From Caenibius tardaugens NBRC 16725 (lineage in GTDB: Bacteria > Pseudomonadota > Alphaproteobacteria > Sphingomonadales > Sphingomonadaceae), in NCBI RefSeq assembly GCF_003860345.1, contig NZ_CP034179.1, forward strand, positions 1,364,001 to 1,428,000: a stretch of DNA of 64,000 nucleotides. The letters run 5' to 3'. This document shows, one piece after another, positions 24,863-33,543 of the stretch. Position numbers and translations under genes: made by a program. Under the pieces are notes generated by a model. It saw only the letters and a program-made list of their open reading frames with translations. It was not told the origin of the DNA and ran no database searches. The number at the start of each line of letters is the position of its first letter. Position 1 is the first letter of the stretch.

Positions 24863-26485
24863 TCAGGCGGACACGATGCTCCGCGCCACGGCCTCAGCCA
24901 CCTTGATGCCATCGATCGCCGCGGAAAGGATGCCTCCGGCATAACCCGCGCCTTCGCCTGCGGGGAACAGCCGTTCGGTCGTCAGGCTCTGGAAATCCTT
25001 GCCCCGCGTGATCCGTACGGGGGATGACGTGCGCGTTTCCACCCCGGTCATCACCACATCGGGATGATCGTAACCCCGGATTTGCCTACCGAAGACGGGC
25101 AAGGCCTCGCGCATGGCCTCGATCGCGAAAGCCGGCAGGCACTGCGACAGATCGGTCAGGGTCACGCCCGGTTTGTAGGAGGGCTGAACCTCGCCCAGTT
25201 CGGTGGAAGCCCGCCCGGCGAGGAAATCGCCCACTTTCTGCCCCGGTGCCGCATAGGACGATCCGCCCGCGACATAGGCCAGCGATTCCCAGTGACGTTG
25301 CAGCTCGATCCCGGCCAGCGGGCCATCGGGGTAATCGCGTGCCGGATCGATGCCTACGACCAGCCCCGAATTGGCGTTGAATTCCGCGCGGGAATACTGG
25401 CTCATCCCGTTGGTGACCACGCGTCCTTCTTCCGATGTCGCGGCAACCACGCGGCCCCCGGGGCACATGCAAAAACTGTAGACTGAACGGCCATTGCCGG
25501 CATGATGCACCAGACTGTATGCAGCCGCCCCGAGATAGGGATGCCCGGCACAGTTCCCGTAACGCGCGCGATCAATCCAGCTTTGCGGATGTTCGATGCG
25601 CACGCCGATCGAAAACGGCTTGGCTTCCATATAGACGCCGCGCCGATGCAGCATTTCAAAGGTCGACCGTGCGCTATGGCCCACAGCGAAGACCACGTGA
25701 TCGGCCTCGAGAAAGCTGCCGTCATGCAGATGCAGGCCACGCAGGCGCTGCCGCCCGTCAGGCAGGGTATCGAGCGCGATATCGTCCACCCGCGTTTGCC
25801 AGCGATATTCGCCGCCCAGTTCCTCGATCGTGCGGCGAATGCTTTCCACCATGGTGACCAGACGGAACGTGCCGATATGCGGGTGCGCTTCCCACAGGAT
25901 ATCGTCCGGCGCCCCGGCGCGGACGAATTCCTCCAGCACCTTGCGGCCGAGGAAACGCGGGTCCTTGACCCGGCAGTAGAGCTTGCCATCGGAAAAGGTG
26001 CCCGCCCCGCCTTCGCCGAACTGCACGTTGGATTCCGGATTGAGTTCGGACCGGCGCCACAGGCCCCAGGTGTCTTTGGTCCGCTCCCGCACCACTTTGC
26101 CGCGATCGAGAATGATCGGGCGGAACCCCATCTGCGCCAGTATCAGCCCGGCGAACAGCCCGCACGGGCCTGCCCCGATAACCACCGGACGTAAACCGGC
26201 CCAGCCCTGGGGCGCGGTAACCGGCGGGCGATACTGCATGTCCGGCGTGGGCCGGACATCCTTGTCATCGGCAAACCGGGCCAGCACAGCGGCTTCATCA
26301 GCCAGATCGACATCCACCGTATAGACCAGCAGAATGGCGGTGCGCCGCCGCGCATCGTTGCCCCGCCGGAAAATGGTGAAGGCGCGCAATTCCTCGCGCG
26401 TAACGCCCAGCCGCGCGCAAATCGCGTCTGGCAGCGCGTCCGGCTCGTGATCGAGCGGCAGTGACAATCCCGAAAGGCGCAGCAT
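24863..26485 (-). CDS. NAD(P)/FAD-dependent oxidoreductase, COG2509 type
   Basis: 540 aa. An N-terminal about 85-residue domain is followed by an FAD-binding Rossmann motif (VIGAGPCGLFAG at 102-113), then the family-specific VQFGEGGAGTFSDGKL and late TGVETRTSSPVRI. This uncharacterised dehydrogenase group is widespread in bacteria and usually not tied to catabolic islands. The start overlaps the upstream small-gene stop by one base (TGATG). Confidence 0.85.
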   Translation of the reverse strand: MLRLSGLSLPLDHEPDALPDAICARLGVTREELRAFTIFRRGNDARRRTAILLVYTVDVDLADEAAVLARFADDKDVRPTPDMQYRPPVTAPQGWAGLRPVVIGAGPCGLFAGLILAQMGFRPIILDRGKVVRERTKDTWGLWRRSELNPESNVQFGEGGAGTFSDGKLYCRVKDPRFLGRKVLEEFVRAGAPDDILWEAHPHIGTFRLVTMVESIRRTIEELGGEYRWQTRVDDIALDTLPDGRQRLRGLHLHDGSFLEADHVVFAVGHSARSTFEMLHRRGVYMEAKPFSIGVRIEHPQSWIDRARYGNCAGHPYLGAAAYSLVHHAGNGRSVYSFCMCPGGRVVAATSEEGRVVTNGMSQYSRAEFNANSGLVVGIDPARDYPDGPLAGIELQRHWESLAYVAGGSSYAAPGQKVGDFLAGRASTELGEVQPSYKPGVTLTDLSQCLPAFAIEAMREALPVFGRQIRGYDHPDVVMTGVETRTSSPVRITRGKDFQSLTTERLFPAGEGAGYAGGILSAAIDGIKVAEAVARSIVSA

Positions 26486-26715
26486 CAGTACTTCTTTGCG
26501 ATCTTGAGCCCATCGGCCTTGGCGCGCACTTTCACCGATTCCTCGCTGCGGGTCAGCGCCTTGGCAATCGCCTTCAAAGCCATACCCTTGCGGGCAAGCG
26601 TGTGCAGCTTCTGGACTTCGTCAGTGGTCCAGGGCTGTTTGTGCCGTTCAAATCGTTCCGCCATGCCGGGCCCATAGCGCATCGACCATCCCCGGGCGAG
26701 CGCTTCGTGAACCAT
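26485..26715 (-). CDS. small helix-turn-helix (SANT/homeodomain-like) protein
   Basis: 76 aa. The domain from about residue 28 on (PWTTDEVQKLHTLARKGM, then LKAIAKALTRSEESVKVRAK) has the W-T-x-x-E-x-x-x-L pattern and a sigma/GcrA-like helix-turn-helix ending in a Lys-rich tail. It is likely a DNA-binding accessory protein. The start is uncertain; ATGs at 26682 and 26664 would trim the N terminus. It is coupled to the COG2509 gene through a TGATG overlap. Confidence 0.65.
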   Translation of the reverse strand: MVHEALARGWSMRYGPGMAERFERHKQPWTTDEVQKLHTLARKGMALKAIAKALTRSEESVKVRAKADGLKIAKKY

Positions 26716-26766
26716 CGCGAAGAAAGGGCACAGGCGCGTGCAGGCAGCACCACCCGCAGCCGCGCG

Positions 26767-27102
26767 TCAAACGGCGCTGGCCACCGCCACGATCACACAG
26801 GCCAGCCCCAGCAGGGCCAGCCGCATCCACGACGCCGCTTCACCGAAGACGAAAACCGAAATCAGGATCGCGCCGATCGGTACGGTGGCCGCCATCAAGG
26901 GCATCAGCAGGCTCAGCGCCGCCCCTTCTTTCAGCAGCACCGCCAGGCAATAGAACGAGATGACATAGATCAGCGCGCAGAGCAGCGACCAGCCAAGGTG
27001 CGTGAACCCCGCCGTGCGCCCCAGCAGCACACTGCCACCGATCTGTCCAAGCACGACCACAATGAACAGCACGATCGCACGCAACGAAAGACCAGCTACC
27101 AT
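26767..27102 (-). CDS. SMR-like small four-helix membrane protein
   Basis: 111 aa with four predicted hydrophobic segments, the size and layout of EmrE-type small multidrug transporters. It aligns with EmrE through GFT-x-L and the GxxxxxxLxxxFFGE-like FVFGEAAS segment. At the position of the essential EmrE Glu14 it has Gln (LGQIGGS), so proton-coupled drug exchange is unlikely by the known mechanism. The ATG at 27102 has AAGGA upstream. It lies 42 bp before the end of an SDR gene that may be co-transcribed. Its role could be lipid-linked sugar flipping or another SMR-fold transport function. Confidence 0.7.
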   Translation of the reverse strand: MVAGLSLRAIVLFIVVVLGQIGGSVLLGRTAGFTHLGWSLLCALIYVISFYCLAVLLKEGAALSLLMPLMAATVPIGAILISVFVFGEAASWMRLALLGLACVIVAVASAV

Positions 27103-27144
27103 CACGGGTTCCTTTCCGGCAGAGTTACGGAACGCAAAGGCGCA

Positions 27145-27906
27145 TTATTGCGCGGTCAATCCGCCATCGACGACGAATTCGCCCCCGGTGATGTATGTGG
27201 CGCGGTCGGACAGCAGGAACGCGATCATGTTGCCGATATCGTCCGGTTCGCCCATCCGCTGCATCGGGATACTGGCATTGATCGCATCGTACTGATCGGG
27301 ATTATCCGCGATCGCGACTTTCTGCATATCGGTCCAGATCACACCGGGATGGACGGAATTGACGCGAATGCCCTTGCCCGCCACTTCCAGTGCGATCGAT
27401 TTGGAATAGAGCCGCACTCCGCCCTTGCTGGCGGCATAGGCCGAAGCGCCGGGGATGCCCACAAGGCCGGCAACGGACGACAGATTGACAATCGCCCCCG
27501 ATGCTTGCGCTTCCATCACCGGCAGCACGGCCCGGCACCCGAGATAGACGCTCTTGAGATTGACATCGATCTGCCGATCCCAGCTTTCGGGATCGAGATC
27601 GGGCGTCCAGCGCAGCACCGCGATCCCGGCATTGTTGACCAGACCGTCAATCTGCCCGGTATCGCCTTTGACCCGGTCTACCAGCGCCTGCCAGCCCGCC
27701 GGATCGGTAACATCCTGCGCGAGGCCCGTCACGGTCAACCCTTCGCCGTTCAGTTCTGCGGCGCGCGCTTGCGCAGCTTCCCCATCAAGATCGGTCAGAT
27801 AGACGGCGTGCCCTTCGCGCGCCAGCAGACGTGCGGTGGCAAAGCCCAGTCCGCCCGCCGATGCGGCACCTGTCACGATATGGGTCTTGCGATGAGTCTC
27901 GATCAT
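27145..27906 (-). CDS. SDR-family oxidoreductase
   Basis: 253 aa. The cofactor motif is TGAASAGGLG, then NNAG, the catalytic Ser is in NLSSVAG, Tyr-Lys in YAASK, and VDGG is near the C terminus. It is a standard NAD(P)-dependent dehydrogenase. It follows a SnoaL-like gene by 15 bp in what looks like one operon (SnoaL-like, SDR, SMR-like). The substrate is unknown. Confidence 0.86.
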   Translation of the reverse strand: MIETHRKTHIVTGAASAGGLGFATARLLAREGHAVYLTDLDGEAAQARAAELNGEGLTVTGLAQDVTDPAGWQALVDRVKGDTGQIDGLVNNAGIAVLRWTPDLDPESWDRQIDVNLKSVYLGCRAVLPVMEAQASGAIVNLSSVAGLVGIPGASAYAASKGGVRLYSKSIALEVAGKGIRVNSVHPGVIWTDMQKVAIADNPDQYDAINASIPMQRMGEPDDIGNMIAFLLSDRATYITGGEFVVDGGLTAQ

Positions 27907-27921
27907 GTCTGGGTTTCCCGG

Positions 27922-28446
27922 TCAGGCAGTGGCAAGCCAGGCCCGATCATAGGACCGGTCCTGCATGTCGTGGCGGCCCAGCAAACAGGCCGCCAGTTCG
28001 GTGGTGAGGAAGGCGTCAGCCGCCGGTTCCTTGCGCGCCCAATCGACCAGTTCGGTGCGATGGCCAAAACGCCACTCGTCACCGCGCTTCTCATACCGGT
28101 CGAGGTACCGCCCGCAGATGGTCATATCGGTGGGCACGCCTTCATCAAGGATGCGGTGGAAGGCATAGTAATAGACTTCACCGAACGCCCGATCGGGCGA
28201 TGCAGGGTCAAATTCGATCAGGTGCTGCCCGATGAGATGCTGGTTTGCCAGATGGCTGGTCAGCAGATCCTGTGCGAAATCCACAAATGCCGGACCGCTG
28301 CCTTTGAAAATGCCGTAATCGGTTGTCGCATCGGGCCAGAATGTGGCCAGTTGCAAGGCATGGTCCAGCCGATCCTGCCCCCGCATATAGCGCGCGCAGA
28401 GATCGCGGATCGCATCCTTGGCAATCAGGGTCCCGAGATCGGTCAT
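27922..28446 (-). CDS. SnoaL-like / NTF2-fold protein
   Basis: 174 aa. The helix-rich start (IAKDAIRDLCARYMRGQDRLDH), FWPDATTDYG and late GRYLDRYEKRGDEWRFGHRTELVDW are typical of the SnoaL-like polyketide-cyclase/dehydratase fold. In sphingomonad catabolic clusters such proteins are dehydratases, isomerases or lyases. It lies 54 bp after the TonB receptor stop and directly before the SDR, suggesting joint expression. Confidence 0.78.
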   Translation of the reverse strand: MTDLGTLIAKDAIRDLCARYMRGQDRLDHALQLATFWPDATTDYGIFKGSGPAFVDFAQDLLTSHLANQHLIGQHLIEFDPASPDRAFGEVYYYAFHRILDEGVPTDMTICGRYLDRYEKRGDEWRFGHRTELVDWARKEPAADAFLTTELAACLLGRHDMQDRSYDRAWLATA

Positions 28447-28500
28447 GCTTGTCCTCCTGTTAAAAAACCACGGCCGACACAGATGCGCCGGCCGCAGGTT

Positions 28501-30951
28501 TCAGAAACGCACGGTTGCCTGAAGCTGGACCGTACGCGGGAGAGAGACGAAGCCGACCTGATCCGCCATGACCGCGCTCGCCGTGCCAGTGCCCGAACCC
28601 GTGTTCGGTGCATCGACCGCGCCGCCGACAATGAAGCGGTTGGTCAGGTTCTTGCCGATCAGCGCCAGTTCGTAGCGTGAATCGTGGAACTTGACCCGGA
28701 TGGAGCCATCCAGTGTGAGGTAGGAACCCTGCTTCGACAACGGATTGCCGAAACCCGATGCGAGGTAGGAACTGGAATACCGGCTGTCGAGCGACAGGGC
28801 CAAGGCGGTGCCATCGCTCACCTCCGTTTCGTAGGATGCGCCCAGCGACCCGGTCCATTTGGGGGCAACCGCGGTGGGCGCCCCGCTGAGATCCTGCCCG
28901 GGCGCGCCCTGGAACAGCGTGTCACACCCCTGCGCGATCGACTGCCCGCCGTAACAGGGCGCGATATACTGCAGATAACGCGCACGGTTATAATTGGCGG
29001 TGCCGTGCAGGTTGAAACCGGGAAGACCGCGCGGGGCGAATTCGAATTCCAGTTCCACACCCTTGGTGCGGGCCGAACCGGCATTGGTGGTGATAAAGGC
29101 AAAAGTCTGCGAGTTGAAGAAGTCGACTTGCAGGTTGACGTACTTGTAGCTGTAAACCCCCAGATTCAGGCGCAATTGCCGATCCGCCAGCAGGGTCTTG
29201 ATCCCCGCTTCGAAACCGCGCGCCTTTTCCGGTGCGAAAGCCACATCGCTGGGGATCGTGCCGATACTGACGAAACCGGAATTGGAGAACCCACCCGACT
29301 TGTAGGCGGTCTTGTAAGCGCCATAGACGGTGATGTTTTCGTTCGGCTTCCAGGTCAGTGTGAATTCAGGCGACCAGTCGTTGAAGGTCTGATCCCCGTT
29401 GATCGTCTTGTTCTGCACGAACAGGGCCTGCAGTGCGCCATTCACGTAAGGCTGCACAAGATAGCTGTCCTTGGTTTCGTGGATGTAACGCACGCCCCCG
29501 GTCGCCTCCAGCTTGGGCAGGATGGTCCAGGTCACCTGTCCATAGGCGGAGAGCGTTTTGCCATCGGTTTCCGAACGCTTGAAATATCCGAGATAACGAT
29601 AGGCTGCCGGTGCGGTGGAATCCTCGATATTACCGAACGATCCCGACTGCGTGTAATCGCGCTTGGTCTTCTGGTAATAGCCGCCAACCAGCAGATTGAA
29701 CGGGCCGTCGAACGTCGTCTGCGCGCGCAGTTCGGTGGAGAAGGCGTAATAGCTCGTCTTTTCCGTCGAAGGGGCCGCCCCCAGATCGGTCGACACGAAC
29801 GTACAGTCACAGGCCCAGCGATTGGTATTGCGATTGTAGTTGGTCACCCAGGTCAGGCTGACATCGTCCAGGTTGTATTCGGCGGTGCCGGTGATCCCCC
29901 AGCTGCGATACCGGTTGTACAGCGCCCCGTCTTTCTTGGAGAAGGGATTGGTTCCGGCCAGATCGGCAGGGAAATAGTTCTGGTAAATGTTGAACTTGCG
30001 TTTGCATGGCACATTGGGGTTGAGCGCATAGGCATCGCCCGCACAACGGAACAGGCCATAGTTCCAGCTGTTGTTGTTCGCATCCGAAAGCGAGGCATTG
30101 GCCTTGAGCGTGAACTTGAAACGGTCGCCCGGATCGTAAGCCAGCGTGACCCGGCCGAGGAATTCGCGCGTGCCCGGATTATCGCCGTCAAAAGCGGGCG
30201 CGAAATGGGTATTCACGTCACCCGTGGCGATATCGGTGGTGTTGTAATATTTGTCGATCCCGCGGTTTTTGAAATAACCGCCGAACATGTTGGAGCCGCG
30301 CACCGCCACGCGCAGGCCCAGCGTGTCGGTCAGCGGGCCGGAGCCCACAAATTCACCCACCAGTTCCTTGCTGCGGAATTCGTAACCCACTTGCGCCTTG
30401 AATTCCGGCGTGGCGGTCGGATTGGCGGTGCGCAGCGAGATCACCCCGGCCGTCGCGTTCTTGCCGAAGAACAGCGATTGCGGGCCTTTGAGCATTTCGA
30501 CCCCTTCGAGATCGAAGAAGCCTTCATTGATCACGCGGCCCTGCCCGTAATAGACCCCGTCCACCACCACGGCGACGGACTGTTCGATCCCGATAGAGGT
30601 CGAGGATGACCCGATCCCGCGCAGGGTTAGCTGGGCACCCGATCCATTCGAAGCCCGGCCCACGGTAAACTGCGGCGTTTGCGTCGCAATTTTTTCCAGA
30701 CTGGTCATGTCGTAACGCTGAATCTGTTCAGCGGTCAGCGCGGTCACCGAAACCGGGACCGACTGCATGCTTTCCTCGCGCCGCCGCGCGGTCACGACGA
30801 TATCGCCGATTCCGCCTTGCTGGGCCTGAGGTTCGGGGGCCTGGGGTTCGCCGGCGGTGTCCTGCGCGAAAGCCGACGTAACCGTCGCACCACAAGTAAA
30901 AACCGAGACCAAGAGTGCTGCGCGCACAGCGCGTCCTGCCGATAAAGCCAT
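28501..30951 (-). CDS. TonB-dependent outer-membrane receptor
   Basis: 816 aa. A signal peptide of about 29 residues ends in TSAFA before QDTAGE. A plug domain (SVPVSVTALTAEQIQ, LRGIGSSS, VVVDGVYYGQG, EMLKGPQSLFFGKNATAGVISL) is followed by a 22-strand barrel ending in the C-terminal Phe of TVRF. The start at 30951 is supported by AAGGAAG and the signal peptide; the longer frame to 31164 reads into the neighbouring gene. It would import a bulky or hydrophobic substrate, in keeping with the surrounding catabolic genes. The TetR gene lies just upstream with a palindrome between them. Confidence 0.92.
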   Translation of the reverse strand: MALSAGRAVRAALLVSVFTCGATVTSAFAQDTAGEPQAPEPQAQQGGIGDIVVTARRREESMQSVPVSVTALTAEQIQRYDMTSLEKIATQTPQFTVGRASNGSGAQLTLRGIGSSSTSIGIEQSVAVVVDGVYYGQGRVINEGFFDLEGVEMLKGPQSLFFGKNATAGVISLRTANPTATPEFKAQVGYEFRSKELVGEFVGSGPLTDTLGLRVAVRGSNMFGGYFKNRGIDKYYNTTDIATGDVNTHFAPAFDGDNPGTREFLGRVTLAYDPGDRFKFTLKANASLSDANNNSWNYGLFRCAGDAYALNPNVPCKRKFNIYQNYFPADLAGTNPFSKKDGALYNRYRSWGITGTAEYNLDDVSLTWVTNYNRNTNRWACDCTFVSTDLGAAPSTEKTSYYAFSTELRAQTTFDGPFNLLVGGYYQKTKRDYTQSGSFGNIEDSTAPAAYRYLGYFKRSETDGKTLSAYGQVTWTILPKLEATGGVRYIHETKDSYLVQPYVNGALQALFVQNKTINGDQTFNDWSPEFTLTWKPNENITVYGAYKTAYKSGGFSNSGFVSIGTIPSDVAFAPEKARGFEAGIKTLLADRQLRLNLGVYSYKYVNLQVDFFNSQTFAFITTNAGSARTKGVELEFEFAPRGLPGFNLHGTANYNRARYLQYIAPCYGGQSIAQGCDTLFQGAPGQDLSGAPTAVAPKWTGSLGASYETEVSDGTALALSLDSRYSSSYLASGFGNPLSKQGSYLTLDGSIRVKFHDSRYELALIGKNLTNRFIVGGAVDAPNTGSGTGTASAVMADQVGFVSLPRTVQLQATVRF

Positions 30952-31043
30952 ACAAGCTTCCTTTCCCCATGACCGGAAGATCTTGTTATCAAACGTCTTC
31001 CGGGCCCGAATCCGGGTCGAGGAAAAAGTACCTCGGGGAAAAA

Positions 31044-31057
31044 TGCAGTGTACTGCA
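31044..31057. promoter_or_regulatory. palindrome upstream of the TonB receptor
   Basis: TGCAGT-GT-ACTGCA, 6-bp arms, between the TetR stop (31065) and the receptor start (30951). Its position suits an operator controlling the receptor promoter by the neighbouring TetR protein. Confidence 0.45.
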
Positions 31058-31064
31058 ATTTGTA

Positions 31065-31745
31065 CTAGGCAGGCTCCGCTGCCAGTGTGGCCACGCAGCG
31101 CCGGGCCTCCACTTGCGACCATGCATGCAAATCGCTTCGGGCATGGGGCAGCAGCACTTCGCAAATCGCCAGCCGCATGTGCGTTTCCAGCGCATCATCG
31201 CCAATGCCGCGTCCAGCCCACAAGGCGACGGCGCTGACCATGCGCATGCCGATCAGCCGGGTCAGCATGGCAATATCGGCCTGTTCGAGCCAACCTTTCC
31301 GGGCCAGTTCATCGAGGGCGCGCCCGACATAGCGATGATAGACATCCTGCAAGCCGACGGTATCGGCGTGCTGCACCAGCACTGGCGCCAGCGCCCTTGC
31401 CACGTCCGGCTGTTCCAGCGTGCGCCATGACAGTGTTTCGCAGAGCGACAGGACAAACCCGATGCCCGGGTCGGCCGCCTTTTCCCAGGCTTCCTGGATG
31501 ATGCCTTCCGTCCGTTCGCGAGCGCAGGTCGCGACAAGCGCATCCTTGCTGCTGTAAATATTGAACAGCGTGCGTTCGGCGACACCGGCGGCCTGGGCAA
31601 TGGCCCGCATGGAAACGGCATCGTAGCCATGCCTGACCAACAAGGCATTGGTCGCTTTCAGGATACCGGCCCGGCGTTCACGTTGACGATCGGTCAAAGG
31701 CCGCGTCTGCGCGCGCGCGGCAGTATCTGGTTGCACCCCTTCCAT
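31065..31745 (-). CDS. TetR-family transcriptional regulator
   Basis: 226 aa. The HTH is at about residues 46-66 (MRAIAQAAGVAERTLFNIYSS), preceded by RRAGILKATNALLVRHGYDA and followed by a helical effector domain. It is divergent from the RutE-like reductase and upstream of the TonB receptor in the same orientation. It likely regulates both. Confidence 0.85.
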   Translation of the reverse strand: MEGVQPDTAARAQTRPLTDRQRERRAGILKATNALLVRHGYDAVSMRAIAQAAGVAERTLFNIYSSKDALVATCARERTEGIIQEAWEKAADPGIGFVLSLCETLSWRTLEQPDVARALAPVLVQHADTVGLQDVYHRYVGRALDELARKGWLEQADIAMLTRLIGMRMVSAVALWAGRGIGDDALETHMRLAICEVLLPHARSDLHAWSQVEARRCVATLAAEPA

Positions 31746-31918
31746 AGGTTGGAAGGTAGAGCGGATCGCACGCCGAGATCAACTGTCCGTGCGCGACGAA
31801 ACCACATCCTGTTCAGGTGTTGCAGAGAGTACTCCCCAAATCGAAACAAATCGGTGTAGGCAGGGCCCCTGATATCGCACCGACTCGTTTCTCACCCCAT
31901 TTTCCGGATCAAGACCTC

Positions 31919-32512
31919 ATGACAGCGCCTTTACCTGACAGTGCCCTCGATCAGCTTTTTCGTTCCGCGCGCAGCTACAACGGCTATCTCGACAAGCCGG
32001 TGAGCGAAGCCCAGATTCACGCGATCTGGGAAGTCATGAAATATGGCCCAACCAGCGCCAACATGATGCCGGCAAGACTGGTATGGTGCACCAGCCCCGA
32101 AGCGAAGGAAAAGCTCGCGGCCACTGCCAGCAGCACCAATGGCGACAAGATTCGTAACGCCCCGGTCAGCGTGATCATCGGCATGGACATGGCCTTCCAT
32201 GAACAACTGCCCTGGCTGTTCCCGCACACCGATGCGCGGTCGTGGTTCACCAGCAACGAGGCGCTGAGAGAAATCTCGGCCATGCGCAATTCCACCCTGC
32301 AGGGTGCCTATTTCATCATCGCGGCCCGCGCGCTGGGGCTGGACACCGGCCCGATGTCCGGTTTCGACAATGCGGCCGTGGATGCGGCGTTCTTCGGCGA
32401 CACGCCCAATGTGAAATCGAACTTCATCAGCACGCTGGGCTATGGCGATCCGGCCACCATCTTCGATCGCCTGCCGCGCCCCGATTTCGATACGTTCAAC
32501 ACTTTCGCATAA
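31919..32512 (+). CDS. nitroreductase-family malonic semialdehyde reductase-like protein (RutE-like)
   Basis: 197-aa flavin reductase closely resembling E. coli RutE over its full length. Shared stretches include GPTSAN, LFPHTDARSWFTS, RNSTLQGAYFIIAARALGLDTGPMSGFD and GYGDPA. RutE reduces malonic semialdehyde to 3-hydroxypropionate, so this enzyme may remove a toxic aldehyde made during catabolism. The ATG at 31919 is used; the upstream in-frame extension to 31817 has no support and the ribosome site is weak. It is divergent from the TetR gene. Confidence 0.82.
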   Translation: MTAPLPDSALDQLFRSARSYNGYLDKPVSEAQIHAIWEVMKYGPTSANMMPARLVWCTSPEAKEKLAATASSTNGDKIRNAPVSVIIGMDMAFHEQLPWLFPHTDARSWFTSNEALREISAMRNSTLQGAYFIIAARALGLDTGPMSGFDNAAVDAAFFGDTPNVKSNFISTLGYGDPATIFDRLPRPDFDTFNTFA

Positions 32513-32621
32513 ACGGGCGGCGAAACAGCAGCGGATCGGGATCGGGCGCCCGGCATAGAGACCGGCGGCGTCCTTCCCGATCTTCTGCCTGGCAAATTCG
32601 CGATTCTATATCATGGTGTGG

Positions 32622-33386
32622 TCAGTCGAAATTGGCCATGCTGCCATCCACGGGTAACGTCACCCCGCTGACATAGGCTGCGGCATCGCTGACGAGAAAC
32701 AGCACGACCTGCCCGATATCGTTGCGCGGATCACCGAAGCGCCCCAAAGGTATCTGGCGGATCAGGTCGGCAGCATGGTCGGGCTGTTCGATTGCCCATT
32801 CCTCGAAGGCCGGGCTGGTGGCGATCGGCGCGATCGTGTTGACCCGGATATTGTCCGCGCCCCATTCGTCGGCCGCCGCCTTGGACAGCGCGCGGATCGC
32901 CTGCTTGGCTGCGGCATAGGGGCCGTATCCCGTCATATCCCAGCGTTTGGCCGCTGCCGTCGCGAAATTGACAATGGCCCCACCACCCCGCGCCTTGAGG
33001 TGGGGATAGGCGGCACGCATGTAACGCAACGAAGCCAGCGGCCCGGTATCGAGCATTTCCACGAACTGTTCGTCCGCCACGTCCAGCAACGTGACATTGG
33101 AATGCACGGTCTGGGCATTGTTGATCAGGATATCGAGGCCACCGAATGTCTGCACCGCCTGCGCCACATTCGCTTCGATATCGGCCTTCACCCCGACATC
33201 GGCGCGCATGGTCGCCACCGTGGCACCTTTGCCCCGCAGTTCCGCAGCAACGGCATCGACTTTGGCCAGCGTGCGCCCTGACAGCATCAGAACCGCCCCT
33301 TCCGCCGCGAACACTTCCGCGATTCCCCGGCCGACGCCCTGTCCGGCCCCGGTAATCAGCGCGACCTTGCCATCCAGCATACCCAT
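32622..33386 (-). CDS. SDR-family oxidoreductase with altered catalytic Ser
   Basis: 254 aa. The cofactor motif is TGAGQGVG and Tyr-Lys are in YAAAK. Thirteen residues before the Tyr, where SDRs carry the catalytic Ser, there is Ala (NFATAAAK), with Thr one position earlier. Activity may be reduced or the Thr may substitute. The ATG at 33386 follows GGGAGAAG; ATG at 33380 is an alternative. It is divergent from the Coq4-like gene at 33544. Confidence 0.84.
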   Translation of the reverse strand: MGMLDGKVALITGAGQGVGRGIAEVFAAEGAVLMLSGRTLAKVDAVAAELRGKGATVATMRADVGVKADIEANVAQAVQTFGGLDILINNAQTVHSNVTLLDVADEQFVEMLDTGPLASLRYMRAAYPHLKARGGGAIVNFATAAAKRWDMTGYGPYAAAKQAIRALSKAAADEWGADNIRVNTIAPIATSPAFEEWAIEQPDHAADLIRQIPLGRFGDPRNDIGQVVLFLVSDAAAYVSGVTLPVDGSMANFD

Positions 33387-33543
33387 CCCGTCTTCTCCCT
33401 CGTTCTGGTCGCCCCATGGTACAGCAACCGGTCCGACCTGCAATTTTCATGCTTTGTGGCAGTCCGAGTCTTGCCTTTCATCGAACGGTAGAATACCGCC
33501 TGACGCGAAATATAACGGCACAAGATTCCCCGGAGAGAGCAGG

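Noticed and set aside
26461-28680. 739-codon plus-strand open frame
   Set aside because: Antisense shadow of the small HTH, SMR-like, SDR and SnoaL-like genes; no family features or ribosome site.
28684-30609. 641-codon plus-strand open frame
   Set aside because: Antisense to the TonB-dependent receptor, which has a signal peptide, plug motifs and C-terminal Phe.
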